A stretch of 64,000 bases of DNA from the NCBI GenBank assembly GCA_026162565.1, contig JAOEIQ010000004.1, positions 37,561 to 101,560 of the forward strand, written 5' to 3'. Made by a program: the position numbers and the translations under genes. Below, one piece after another: positions 7,602 to 16,036 of the stretch. The stretch is from Flavobacteriaceae bacterium NBU2973 (lineage in GTDB: Bacteria > Bacteroidota > Bacteroidia > Flavobacteriales > Flavobacteriaceae). The notes under the pieces were generated by a model that saw only the letters and a list, made by a program, of their open reading frames with translations, was not told the origin of the DNA and made no database searches. Position 1 is the first letter of the stretch. Every line of letters starts with the position of its first letter.

Positions 7602-9891
7602 AAAAGTATTACTTGTTATTGGTATTGTTTTTTTATTTGGCTTTGAGACTATTGAAGCGCAACAAAATTCTGCTGAAGTACCTTTAATAGATATACTTTT
7701 AAAGCTTGAAGACACATTTAACATTCAATTATCGTTTGCAGATAAAAATATAGATGGTAAATCATTAATAGCACCTAACTTTAAAGACTCTAAAAAAAAT
7801 GTAATCTCATATATTGAAAATGTTACAGACTTAAAATTTGTAGCTATAAATGATACTTCTTATGCCATAAAAACTAATAATGAAGCTCTAAATTTTGTAG
7901 CACTTCAAAACTTACAAAAAGTAATAATTACCAGATATTTAACTAAAGGCATCAAATTAAATGATGATGCAACAACTACTATTACTCCAAAATATTTTGA
8001 CATATTACCAGGTTTAATAGAACCAGATATTTTACAGACCATTCAAGCGCTTCCTGGCATACAGAGTGTTGACGAGCGCATTTCTGATTTAACAATCAGA
8101 GGTGGCACAAACGACCAAAATCTTATACTTTGGGAAGGCATAAAGATGTATCAAACAGGTCATTTCTTTGGCCTCATATCTGCCTTCAATCCTTTTTTAG
8201 TAGATAACGTAACCGTTTCTAAAAACGGAACAAGTACAATTTATGGAGAAGGTGTTTCAAGTGTTATAGATATCAGAAACATAAATGATATAACTGGAAA
8301 ATTTTCATCAGGATTTGGTGTGAATTTAATTAATGCTGATGCTTACGGTATTATTCCATTAAATAAAAAGTTAGAACTGCAACTATCTGCTAGACGATCT
8401 ATAACAGACCTATGGACATCTCCAACTTACGATTCGTACTTTAATCGTGTTTTTCAAGACACAGATTTAACCAATGAACTAAACAATTTAAATAACAATA
8501 ATGAGCAATTTTCTTTCTATGATGTATCTGCTAAATTATTGTACCAATTAAACCCAAAAGATAAATTTAGTGCAAGCGTCATTAATATTGAAAATTCTTT
8601 AGATTATGAGGAAGAATCCATTAATTCTCAAAACAGCTTAAATAGCAATCTTCAACAAAATAGTTTTGCAGCCACATTACATTATAATAGACAATGGAAT
8701 GATTTTTTAATGACAAATGCTCAAGTATATGTATCCAATTACAAGTTAGAATCAACAAATATTGAAGGAATGAACAATCAACAAATCTTTCAAGAAAATG
8801 ATGTAACAGATACTGGACTTAAAATAGATGTAAATTATAAATTAAGTGATAATATAAATTACCTTGGAGGATATCAGTTTTCAGAAATTAGCGTTACAAA
8901 TATTGAGCAAGTAAACATCCCTGATTTTAAACGCTTTGTAAGAGACATCAATAGGCAGCACGCTATTTTCAATGAAATAAAATTCACATCAAACTCTTCT
9001 AAAACTATTCTAAAATTAGGGTTACGTAACAATTTTTTTTCAGAATTAGCACAATTTAATGTTGAACCTAGAATCACTTTTAATCAAAAATTAGGAAGTG
9101 ATTTTAGATTAGAAGTTTTAGGCGAATTAAAAAGTCAAACAACTTCTCAAATTATTGATCTACAGGATGATTTTTTAGGGGTAGAGAAAAGACGTTGGGT
9201 ATTATCTAACGATAGAGATATTCCTATAACAAAAAGCAGTCAGGTATCTGCAGGTATTCATTTTGAAAAAAACAAACTTCTAGTAAGCCTTGAAACCTAT
9301 TTTAAAGAAGTTACAGGAATCACCACAAGAAATCAAGGATTTCAAAACCAATTCCAGTTTGTAAACGCAGAAGGGAAATACACCATCAAAGGCATTGATT
9401 TTTTAATTAATAAAAAATTCAAAAACTTAAGTTCATGGTTAACGTATTCGTACAATGAAAACGATTATGTATTTGAGGATTTAAATAACGGTGATTCTTT
9501 CCCAAATAATGTTGCTTTTAATCATGCCCTAACGTTTTCAAATACATGGTCTCTAAAACAATTTAATTTAGGATTGGGCTTAAACTGGAGAACCGGAAAA
9601 CCTTATTCTAGACCATTAAGCAATCAATCAATAGCAAATAACATGATCATTTATGGTGCGCCTAATGCCCAAAATTTACCAGATTATTTTAGAATTGATG
9701 CCTCTGTTAGATATAATTTTAAAATAAATAAAAATATAAAGGCTTCTTCAGGAATTTCATTGTGGAATATTAGTAATAAAAACAATGTTTTAAATAAACG
9801 GTTTGTAATTAACGATCAAAATAGCATCAATGAAATTGAAAACCAATCACTAGGATTGACACCAAATTTCAACTTCAGAATTGATTTTTAA
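7594..9891 (+). CDS. TonB-dependent outer-membrane receptor with N-terminal STN signalling domain
   Basis: 765 residues starting with GTG at 7594, inside the last codons of fecR; the next residues (IKKVLLVIGIVFLFGF) form a signal peptide. Residues ~25-95 form an STN domain (LLKLEDTFNIQLSFADKNIDG), the hallmark of transducing receptors. The plug follows at ~125-230 (LPGLIEPDILQTIQALPGIQSVDERISDLTIRGG, STIYGEGVSSVIDIR), then a beta-barrel ending in an aromatic, NFNFRIDF. It lacks the carboxypeptidase-like beta-sandwich found in many SusC proteins. Together with the sigma and FecR genes it makes a complete surface-signalling trio. The ligand is unknown. Confidence 0.92.
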   Translation: MIKKVLLVIGIVFLFGFETIEAQQNSAEVPLIDILLKLEDTFNIQLSFADKNIDGKSLIAPNFKDSKKNVISYIENVTDLKFVAINDTSYAIKTNNEALNFVALQNLQKVIITRYLTKGIKLNDDATTTITPKYFDILPGLIEPDILQTIQALPGIQSVDERISDLTIRGGTNDQNLILWEGIKMYQTGHFFGLISAFNPFLVDNVTVSKNGTSTIYGEGVSSVIDIRNINDITGKFSSGFGVNLINADAYGIIPLNKKLELQLSARRSITDLWTSPTYDSYFNRVFQDTDLTNELNNLNNNNEQFSFYDVSAKLLYQLNPKDKFSASVINIENSLDYEEESINSQNSLNSNLQQNSFAATLHYNRQWNDFLMTNAQVYVSNYKLESTNIEGMNNQQIFQENDVTDTGLKIDVNYKLSDNINYLGGYQFSEISVTNIEQVNIPDFKRFVRDINRQHAIFNEIKFTSNSSKTILKLGLRNNFFSELAQFNVEPRITFNQKLGSDFRLEVLGELKSQTTSQIIDLQDDFLGVEKRRWVLSNDRDIPITKSSQVSAGIHFEKNKLLVSLETYFKEVTGITTRNQGFQNQFQFVNAEGKYTIKGIDFLINKKFKNLSSWLTYSYNENDYVFEDLNNGDSFPNNVAFNHALTFSNTWSLKQFNLGLGLNWRTGKPYSRPLSNQSIANNMIIYGAPNAQNLPDYFRIDASVRYNFKINKNIKASSGISLWNISNKNNVLNKRFVINDQNSINEIENQSLGLTPNFNFRIDF

Positions 9892-9943
9892 AGTTAAAAA
9901 TTGAATTACATCGAGTTTTAATTTACACAGTACTAGAATTTAG

Positions 9944-9967
9944 TAAATTCACACTGCTATTAATCAA
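9944..9967 (+). promoter_or_regulatory. Promoter-like signature TAnnTTCA-N4-GCTATTAATCAA
   Basis: TAAATTCA (9944-9951), four bases, then GCTATTAATCAA (9956-9967), 10 bases before the ATG of the cytochrome gene. The same spacing and sequence recurs in front of four other genes in the window. The conserved part would cover the transcription start and first transcribed bases. Confidence 0.45.
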
Positions 9968-9977
9968 TTTGTCCTGA

Positions 9978-11204
9978 ATGAAAAAGCTTTTGCTACTTAC
10001 CTTTGGGTTATTATTCTTGTATGCATGTAACAACGATGATCAAGAAACAGTTGCTATTTGCGAAATACCCGAAAATATAACTGTAACAAATATCACTCAC
10101 CAAAGCGCGCAATTACATTGGGAGGATTCAAATACTAGTGCTAATTTTTCGTTAGAATATGGTGAGTCTGGTTTTATTTTGGGTAATGGTGTTACAATTT
10201 CTCTAGACGTGTTTGAAGTAACGCTTTTAAATTTAATAGCTAATACAACTTATGATTTTTATATTAAATCCGTTTGTGGCGCAACAAATGAAAGTATGTA
10301 TTCTGAAGTTATTAGTTTTACTACGCTTCCACCATTAGTTAGAGCAGAGTTTCTACCAACCTTATCAGAATTAAATTTATATACTGGAAATTTAGCAGAT
10401 TTAAATGAAACCATTTATGCTTTTAATTATGAACTAATTACACCTTTATTTTCAGATTATTCGCATAAAAAAAGATTTATAGCTTTACCTCTTGGTGAGT
10501 CTATGGAATATGTAGATGATGGATTCCCTATTTTTCCAGATAAGACAGTAATTGCCAAAACTTTTTTCTACAATTTAGATGAAAGAGATGTATCACTTGG
10601 AAGAACAATAATAGAAACTAGAGTTCTTATAAAGGAAAATGGAAATTGGGAGTTAGGAAACTATAAATGGAATAGTGAACAAACTGAAGCTTATTTAGAT
10701 GATACTTCAAGCATAGTTCCAATTTCATTTATTGATGATGATGGTAATACAAATACTATTGATTATGAAATTCCATCAAATACTGATTGCTTTACTTGCC
10801 ATAGTAATGCAGGTAATAAAACTCCTATTGGGCCTAAACTTCGAAACATAAATATGGATAATCAGATACAGAGGTTAGTAGAAGATCAATTACTACTAAA
10901 TCTAACTGATCCTTCAACAGTGTCTAAACTCCCAAACTGGAAAGACACGTCCTTCACTCTAGAGGAAAGAGCAAGAGCATATTTTGAAATTAACTGTGCG
11001 CACTGCCATATAGATGATGGTTATTGTGGTGATATTTCAGATTTACGCTTGTCATATGACACACCTTTCGCTGATACTAAAATCTTTGAAAAGCGTTTTA
11101 CAATTCCTGTTTTAATGCAAATAGGAAATATGCCTTTTATTGGCACTACTACTGTCCATAATGAAGGTTTAGCTTTAATCCAAGAGTATTTAGACACGCT
11201 ATAA
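9978..11204 (+). CDS. Diheme c-type cytochrome lipoprotein with fibronectin type III domain (SO2930/HNE_0200-like)
   Basis: 408 residues. A lipoprotein signal ends at LYAC (Cys17). Residues ~25-112 are a fibronectin type III domain (PENITVTNITHQSAQLHWED ... YDFYIKSVCG). The rest matches the SO2930/HNE_0200 type of diheme cytochrome: CFTCH (~270) and CAHCH (~340) are CxxCH haem sites. It should be surface or periplasm-facing and redox-active; the partner is unknown. It follows the TonB receptor by 86 bases on the same strand but has its own promoter-like signature, so it may be only loosely coupled to the sigma/FecR unit. Confidence 0.85.
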   Translation: MKKLLLLTFGLLFLYACNNDDQETVAICEIPENITVTNITHQSAQLHWEDSNTSANFSLEYGESGFILGNGVTISLDVFEVTLLNLIANTTYDFYIKSVCGATNESMYSEVISFTTLPPLVRAEFLPTLSELNLYTGNLADLNETIYAFNYELITPLFSDYSHKKRFIALPLGESMEYVDDGFPIFPDKTVIAKTFFYNLDERDVSLGRTIIETRVLIKENGNWELGNYKWNSEQTEAYLDDTSSIVPISFIDDDGNTNTIDYEIPSNTDCFTCHSNAGNKTPIGPKLRNINMDNQIQRLVEDQLLLNLTDPSTVSKLPNWKDTSFTLEERARAYFEINCAHCHIDDGYCGDISDLRLSYDTPFADTKIFEKRFTIPVLMQIGNMPFIGTTTVHNEGLALIQEYLDTL

Positions 11205-11240
11205 AACCATTTAAGCTTCATATTCTAGTTTAGTTAAATT

Positions 11241-11272
11241 TTGTTAAAACTCACAAGTGGTTTAAACCTTTG
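11241..11272 (+). promoter_or_regulatory. Probable promoter of the Spy-like gene
   Basis: TTG (11241-11243), 21 bases, then AACCTTTG (11265-11272), seven of eight matching TAnnTTTG. This predicts a start near 11279 and a ~43-base leader before the ATG at 11322. Confidence 0.4.
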
Positions 11273-11321
11273 TCATCTAAAAGTGTCAAAGAGACAAATA
11301 AATTAATTAATACTATTAAAA

Positions 11322-11780
11322 ATGAAGAAAACACTTTTTATACTAATGATCTTGTTAACTGTATCAATAACAGCACAAGAAAGAGAACGCGGAAAGCATA
11401 AAGGAGAAAAAATGGAACGTTTTAAAGATTTCTCTGCTGAAGAAATTGCCCAATTAAAAACAAAAAAGTTAACGTTAACTCTAGACTTAAATTCTGAACA
11501 ACAACAAAAAATAAATGCTTTTATTTTAAGGGGTGAGCAAGTTAGAAAACAGCGAATTGAAGAAAGAAAGCAAAAAGAAACTGTAAACAAAGGTGAAAAA
11601 CCAAGTAAAGAAGAGCGATTAAAACACATGAATATGCTTTTGGATGAAAAGATCGCTGCTAAAGCTGAAATGAAAAACATTTTAACTGAAGAACAATTTT
11701 CTAAATGGGAGAAGATAAATGAGCAAAGAGACATGAAAAAAAAGCACCATAAAAGACAAAGAGCAAAACGTAAAAGATAA
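11322..11780 (+). CDS. Small exported basic Spy/CpxP-like (LTxxQ-type) protein
   Basis: 152 residues: a signal peptide (1-18, cut before QERERG) then a highly charged helical protein with two LTxxQ-like turns, LTLDLNSEQQQKINAF (~50) and ILTEEQFSKWEKI (~125), and a very basic tail (KKKHHKRQRAKRKR). The Spy/CpxP fold consists of periplasmic helical chaperones or metal-stress proteins. The neighbour at 11895 has the same two-motif layout, so the pair are probably diverged paralogues. A terminator separates them. Confidence 0.7.
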   Translation: MKKTLFILMILLTVSITAQERERGKHKGEKMERFKDFSAEEIAQLKTKKLTLTLDLNSEQQQKINAFILRGEQVRKQRIEERKQKETVNKGEKPSKEERLKHMNMLLDEKIAAKAEMKNILTEEQFSKWEKINEQRDMKKKHHKRQRAKRKR

Positions 11781-11811
11781 TTTTATTTGGTTGAGTTACA
11801 TTGGTTTTTTT

Positions 11812-11849
11812 TAAGAGTATTGGTTTTTAATCGATACTCTTATTTTTTT
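11812..11849 (+). terminator. Terminator between the two Spy-like genes
   Basis: A 9-bp stem TAAGAGTAT (11812-11820) / ATACTCTTA (11834-11842), 13-nt loop, then seven T. Confidence 0.75.
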
Positions 11850-11894
11850 AATGTCGTTTAAAAAGTCTACATTGCTTAAAATATGTATTACATC

Positions 11895-12248
11895 ATGAAA
11901 AACTATTTAAAATTGTCTTTTTTAGCATTCGCATTAATATATGGAATGAATTGCAGCTATGGACAAGATGGTAATATTACTGCAAAAGATATTGCCATTA
12001 AAAAAACCGAGAGTTTAAAAACAATTATGAATCTTGATAATCAACAGCAAAAACATCTTATTTATTTATTTCAAACCAACGAAATGCTAAAAAATAAATT
12101 AGCTTCTCAAAATACTGATGGAGTAATATATTTAAAAGGTTTAAGAGACATCGAACAAAAAGAAGAATTAAGAATTAAAGACATTCTTAATGATGAACAA
12201 TTTAAATTATTTCTTGAAAATAAAGAGAAATTACCAAGCGGCAATTAA
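11895..12248 (+). CDS. Small exported helical protein, Spy-like paralogue
   Basis: 117 residues from Met at 11895 (an in-frame ATG at 11883 adds MYYI; the inner Met gives the normal MKNYLKL signal start). The signal peptide ends near CSYGQ. The mature part repeats the layout of the preceding gene: TIMNLDNQQQKHLIYLF early and DILNDEQFKLFLE late, with a helical linker. It is shorter and less basic than its neighbour. The function is unknown; an envelope-stress or metal-related role is suggested only by the family. Confidence 0.65.
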   Translation: MKNYLKLSFLAFALIYGMNCSYGQDGNITAKDIAIKKTESLKTIMNLDNQQQKHLIYLFQTNEMLKNKLASQNTDGVIYLKGLRDIEQKEELRIKDILNDEQFKLFLENKEKLPSGN

Positions 12249-12265
12249 TATCGCGTTCAATAAAT

Positions 12266-12296
12266 AAAAAAGGCTTCAAATTTTGAAGCCTTTTTT
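12266..12296. terminator. Bidirectional terminator
   Basis: A near-perfect palindrome AGGCTTCAAA-T-TTTGAAGCCT (12271-12291), flanked by A-run and T-run, lies between the convergent Spy-like gene and hemL. It can terminate transcription from both sides. Confidence 0.85.
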
Positions 12297-12299
12297 ATT

Positions 12300-13586
12300 T
12301 TATAACTGTTTAGAAACTCTATCTACAGCAGTTATTGTATTATCTAAATCATCATAGCTTAATGCATCTGTTATAAACCAACTTTCAAAAGCACTTGGAG
12401 CTATATAAATACCTTGATTTAACATACCATGAAAAAAGTCCTTAAACATTTGATTATTTCCACTTGCCGAAGTTTCAAAATCTACAACTTCATCTTTGGC
12501 AAAATGAACAGATATCATTGAGCCAACTCTATTAATAGTATGTGTTATTTTATTTTCTATTAATACCTTACTAATTCCTTTATGAAGGTATTTTGTTTTT
12601 TCTTCCAATCTATTATAAATTTCAGAATCAGAATTTAAAGCTTTTAGCATTTCTAATCCAGCAGCCATAGCCAGTGGATTACCACTTAAAGTTCCTGCTT
12701 GATAAACTGGTCCTAAAGGTGCTAAATAGTTCATTATTTCATTTCTAGCTGCAAAAGCACCAACTGGTAGACCTCCACCAATTACTTTTCCAAAGCATAC
12801 AATATCTGCTTTAATATTATATAGCTCTTGTGCGCCTCCCTTTGCTAAACGAAAACCAGTCATAACTTCGTCAAAAACTAATAAAACATCATGTTGGTCA
12901 CATAAAGTCCGTAATTTTTGCAAAAAATTATTTTTTGGTGGAATACAGCCCATATTTCCCGCAACAGGCTCAATAATCACGCAAGCTATTTCACCTTTAT
13001 TTGCTTCGAGAATTTCTTCTACATTATCTATATCGTTATATCGAGCCAACAAAGTATCTTTTGCTGTACCTTGAGTAACTCCAGGGCTATTTGGACTACC
13101 AAAAGTAACAGCTCCACTTCCAGCTTGAATTAAAAACGAATCACTATGCCCATGATAACAACCTGCAAATTTGATGATTTTATCTTTTTTTGTAAACCCT
13201 CTAGCTAAACGGACTGCACTCATACAAGCTTCTGTTCCTGAATTAACAAAACGTATTTTATCAATATTTGGAACCATAGATACAGCTAATTCTGCAATTT
13301 TGGTTTCCAATTCGGTTGGCGTACCAAAAGAGGTTCCTTTTTTAGCTCTCTCAATAACTGTATTTACAACAGGTTGATAGGCATGACCAAGAATCATTGG
13401 TCCCCAAGAATTTATATAATCAATTAATCGATTTCCATCTTCATCATACAAATAAGCTCCTTTAGCTTCTTTTATAAAAATTGGAGTACCTCCAACAGAT
13501 TTAAAGGCTCGAACAGGAGAATTTACACCTCCCGGAATTACTTGCTCTGCTTGCTTAAACAAATCACTACTTCTCTTGTATAGCAT
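12300..13586 (-). CDS. hemL: Glutamate-1-semialdehyde 2,1-aminomutase
   Basis: HemL converts glutamate-1-semialdehyde to 5-aminolevulinate, the tetrapyrrole precursor of the C5 route. The 428-residue length matches the family. The sequence shows the opening [23 protein letters not shown], the PLP-binding [16 protein letters not shown], the aspartate in [10 protein letters not shown], and the Schiff-base lysine in [15 protein letters not shown]. It is the last gene before the bidirectional terminator. The glucosaminidase gene upstream ends 5 bases before its start, so the two may be co-transcribed. Confidence 0.97.
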   Translation of the reverse strand: MLYKRSSDLFKQAEQVIPGGVNSPVRAFKSVGGTPIFIKEAKGAYLYDEDGNRLIDYINSWGPMILGHAYQPVVNTVIERAKKGTSFGTPTELETKIAELAVSMVPNIDKIRFVNSGTEACMSAVRLARGFTKKDKIIKFAGCYHGHSDSFLIQAGSGAVTFGSPNSPGVTQGTAKDTLLARYNDIDNVEEILEANKGEIACVIIEPVAGNMGCIPPKNNFLQKLRTLCDQHDVLLVFDEVMTGFRLAKGGAQELYNIKADIVCFGKVIGGGLPVGAFAARNEIMNYLAPLGPVYQAGTLSGNPLAMAAGLEMLKALNSDSEIYNRLEEKTKYLHKGISKVLIENKITHTINRVGSMISVHFAKDEVVDFETSASGNNQMFKDFFHGMLNQGIYIAPSAFESWFITDALSYDDLDNTITAVDRVSKQL

Positions 13587-13591
13587 TAAAT

Positions 13592-14404
13592 TTAATCTTT
13601 TGGTAAGGGTTTAATAAATAGAGCTTGACCAATATGAAGATCATTGGTCTCTAACCCATTTAGTTCTTTTAATAAATCAATAGATATTTTATAACGTTTG
13701 GCTAACGAGTATAACGTATCTCCTTTTTTTACAATATGCTTTTGATTAACAGTTCTGCTAACGCCTAAAACTTCTTGATCGAACCTAAAAAGTTGGTAAC
13801 GCTCAATTAAACTTATTAGTTTTTGAGGATACTTCCTATCAGTAGCATATCCAGCTTTACGTAATTCTTTTGCCCAACCTTTATAATCACTTTGATCTAG
13901 TAAAAATAAGTTAGCATACCGTTTTCTTCCAACTAAAAATTGAGAATGGTCATCAAAAGAACGTAATGAGTTTCTATATTTTCTAAAACATTCTCCTCTA
14001 GCATCATCATCATGATATATTTTTTGTCCTGTCCAGCTACTATGGCATTTAATACCAAAATGATTATTAGCTTCTATTGCTAGACGTCCTTTTCCAGATC
14101 CAGATTCTAAAATACCTTGAGCCAAAGTAATACTAGCTGGAATACCATAAGCTCGCATTTCATCTTGAGCCTTATCACTGTAAATGGCGATATACTCTTC
14201 AGTAGCATTTGCGTAAACTTCAGGAGAATCTTTTATGATTACTTCTTTAGTTTCTACCTTTTCTACTTCTTCTAACTCTTCTATCTTTTTTGTTTTGTTA
14301 TCTGTAGTAGTTATTGTTTTATCTCGTTTGGTGACCACTGTTCTTTTAGAACCACAACTGGAGAGGGAGAATACTAAAATTAGTATTAAAAGTATTTGTT
14401 TCAT
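13592..14404 (-). CDS. LysM-containing N-acetylglucosaminidase lipoprotein
   Basis: 270 residues. A lipoprotein signal ends in LSSC (Cys17), then a Lys/Glu-rich linker to ~65. The glucosaminidase domain (~70-215) is FlgJ/AcmA-like, with [30 protein letters not shown] containing the catalytic glutamate and [14 protein letters not shown] LysM peptidoglycan-binding repeat closes the protein (~222-268, [19 protein letters not shown]). It probably trims peptidoglycan from the periplasmic face. It sits one base from the PLP-enzyme gene upstream and 5 bases from hemL downstream. Confidence 0.92.
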   Translation of the reverse strand: MKQILLILILVFSLSSCGSKRTVVTKRDKTITTTDNKTKKIEELEEVEKVETKEVIIKDSPEVYANATEEYIAIYSDKAQDEMRAYGIPASITLAQGILESGSGKGRLAIEANNHFGIKCHSSWTGQKIYHDDDARGECFRKYRNSLRSFDDHSQFLVGRKRYANLFLLDQSDYKGWAKELRKAGYATDRKYPQKLISLIERYQLFRFDQEVLGVSRTVNQKHIVKKGDTLYSLAKRYKISIDLLKELNGLETNDLHIGQALFIKPLPKD

Positions 14405-14405
14405 T

Positions 14406-15329
14406 TTAATGAATTAATTGTAACTTCTTTTGTTTTAAACGTTGATTCATGCCTTTTATTCCCTGTAATCCACCAGTATGAATTATTAAAATCTTTGATT
14501 TATCAGGAAAAAAATCGTTTTTTGTTAAATCAACCAACCCGAACATCATTTTTCCAGTATATATTGGATCTAAAGGAATAGTAGTTTCTTGTTTAAACTG
14601 ATTAATAAAACTAATTAATTGGTTAGAAACTTTCGCATATCCACCAAAATGATAATCGGTAATAATTTGCCAATTATTTTTGGTAACAAATTTACGAATA
14701 TCTTGCTTTAAAAAGTCTCCTTTTAAGGCTGGAAATCCAAAAATTTGCTGATTCTGTTTTGAAGAATTAATCAGACCCGAAATTGTTCCTCCAGTTCCAA
14801 TAGAGCAGCATACAAAATCAAATTGATTTTTATCATCTTCTGTTAGAATTTCCTCACAACCTCTTACAGCTAATTCATTAGTTCCTCCTTCAGGAATTAA
14901 ATAAAAATCATCAAATTCTACTTTTAACGATTCTATAAAATTAGTCGAATCTTTTTGTCTAAAATCTCCTCTAGAAATAAACTTTAATAACATTCCATTT
15001 TCTTTGGCAAATCGTAATGTATCATTATCATCTATTTTAGAGACTAATTCTTCTCCTCTTATTACGCCTATTGTTTTAAATCCAAATTCTTTACCTACAG
15101 CTGCAGTTGCAGCAATATGATTAGAGAAAGCTCCTCCAAAGGTTAGCAAAGTGTTTTTATTAAGAAGTTTTGCTTCGGTGATATTGTATTTAAGCTTTCT
15201 GTACTTATTACCAGAAATAAATGGATGAATCAAATCCTCTCTTTTAATATATAATTCAACACTGAACTGTTCAATTTCAGAAAACTGAACGCGTTCATTT
15301 TTGATATCTAAATTGAATTGAGAATTCAC
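14406..15329 (-). CDS. PLP-dependent D-cysteine desulfhydrase / ACC deaminase family protein
   Basis: 307 residues of the tryptophan-synthase-beta fold. The PLP lysine is in HPFISGNKYRKLKYN (~43), the substrate loop is TFGGAFSNHIAATAA, and the phosphate-binding motif is SIGTGGTISGL. Members include 1-aminocyclopropane-1-carboxylate deaminase and D-cysteine desulfhydrase, and the sequence alone does not separate them. It starts 4 bases after the small HExxH gene and ends beside the glucosaminidase gene, forming a compact minus-strand run. Confidence 0.88.
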   Translation of the reverse strand: MNSQFNLDIKNERVQFSEIEQFSVELYIKREDLIHPFISGNKYRKLKYNITEAKLLNKNTLLTFGGAFSNHIAATAAVGKEFGFKTIGVIRGEELVSKIDDNDTLRFAKENGMLLKFISRGDFRQKDSTNFIESLKVEFDDFYLIPEGGTNELAVRGCEEILTEDDKNQFDFVCCSIGTGGTISGLINSSKQNQQIFGFPALKGDFLKQDIRKFVTKNNWQIITDYHFGGYAKVSNQLISFINQFKQETTIPLDPIYTGKMMFGLVDLTKNDFFPDKSKILIIHTGGLQGIKGMNQRLKQKKLQLIH

Positions 15330-15332
15330 GAA

Positions 15333-15656
15333 TCAAATGTACTTTAAAAAACTCCAAAACTTACGGTTTTTAGTATAGTTTAAATCTGAATCATTAGTAT
15401 AAGCTTCCCGCTCAAAAGAAATATTTCTGTAAGCTAAAAATTGATTTCTATATTGAAATAATCTAAAAATATATTCAATACCATACCAAACAAAAAATGG
15501 TATAATCAATAATTCTAGTTGTTGTTTTAAGTGGATAGTTTCATGATTTAACAAATATATATTATCCTTCAATTGTTTCTTTTTTAAAAAAATAAACGGA
15601 TAAATAGTTAACCCTAAATAACCATTAGGCACCATATATTTTGATACTAAAACCAT
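15333..15656 (-). CDS. Small membrane-associated protein with an HExxH motif
   Basis: 107 residues, compact and unrecognised by name. It carries NHETIHLKQQ (HExxH, ~38-47), the zinc-protease signature, followed by a hydrophobic segment LLIIPFFVWYGIEYIFRLF and a downstream FEREAY that could give the third zinc ligand (a gluzincin-like layout). It is too short to be a standard M48/M56 peptidase but resembles a minimal membrane-bound zincin. It is the first gene of the run leading to hemL. Confidence 0.65.
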   Translation of the reverse strand: MVLVSKYMVPNGYLGLTIYPFIFLKKKQLKDNIYLLNHETIHLKQQLELLIIPFFVWYGIEYIFRLFQYRNQFLAYRNISFEREAYTNDSDLNYTKNRKFWSFLKYI

Positions 15657-15682
15657 CTGTTTTTACTTCTTAAAATCAATCC

Positions 15683-15706
15683 ATTCTCAATTTCTTGAGA
15701 ATGACA
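15683..15706 (+). repeat. Palindromic repeat family B, copy 1
   Basis: ATTCTCAA-tttc-TTGAGAAT followed by GACA. It has the same plan as four copies at 21050, 23476, 33301 and 34116: an 8-bp stem, a 4-5 nt loop and a GACA tail. It lies just upstream of the small HExxH gene, in a divergent intergenic region. Confidence 0.75.
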
Positions 15707-15718
15707 GTTATATTGAAA

Positions 15719-15735
15719 CCTTGACAAAGTCAAGG
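15719..15735. repeat. Short perfect inverted repeat
   Basis: CCTTGAC-aaa-GTCAAGG, a 7-bp stem with a 3-nt loop, directly after the family B hairpin in the divergent intergenic region. Confidence 0.6.
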
Positions 15736-15757
15736 AAACTTTTTCTCGAATTTACAT

Positions 15758-15765
15758 TATCTTTG
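15758..15765 (+). promoter_or_regulatory. Candidate -7 box for the DUF5522/hutU transcript
   Basis: TATCTTTG matches TAnnTTTG exactly. It would start transcription near 15772, about 90 bases before the DUF5522 gene. No clear TTG is seen at the usual upstream distance. Confidence 0.4.
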
Positions 15766-15860
15766 TTAGATGAAGAAACAACAATAACTTTATTATTCTT
15801 TTACATTTAGAATTATAAATAGTTGTTACATCTGACCTTAATTTAAAATAAAATGAACAG

Positions 15861-16025
15861 ATGAAATTTGTCCCAATTGAAGATGGCGATTACTATTTAA
15901 CACCTGAAGGTTATCGTTGTTTTACTGAACAATACCATTTAAAAAGAGGGTATTGCTGTAAAAGTGGTTGTAGACATTGCCCTTATGGATTTGACAAAAA
16001 AACTGATTCGATAAAAAAAAACTAG
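15861..16025 (+). CDS. Small cysteine-rich DUF5522-family protein
   Basis: A 54-residue gene, ATG at 15861 to TAG at 16023-16025. The sequence contains YLTPEGYRCFTEQYHLKRG, then the cysteine cluster YCCKSGCRHCPYGF, the hallmark of the DUF5522 family found widely in Bacteroidota. The four clustered cysteines suggest metal binding (inference). It ends 11 bases before hutU and is probably on the same transcript. An ATG 8 bases upstream meets a stop after two codons, so 15861 is the start. Confidence 0.85.
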   Translation: MKFVPIEDGDYYLTPEGYRCFTEQYHLKRGYCCKSGCRHCPYGFDKKTDSIKKN

Positions 16026-16036
16026 TTTCATTACGC

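Noticed and set aside
11303..11734. 143-codon frame opposite the Spy-like gene
   Set aside because: It is antisense to a gene with a good signal peptide, promoter and terminator; its composition is a mirror of a Lys/Glu-rich protein.
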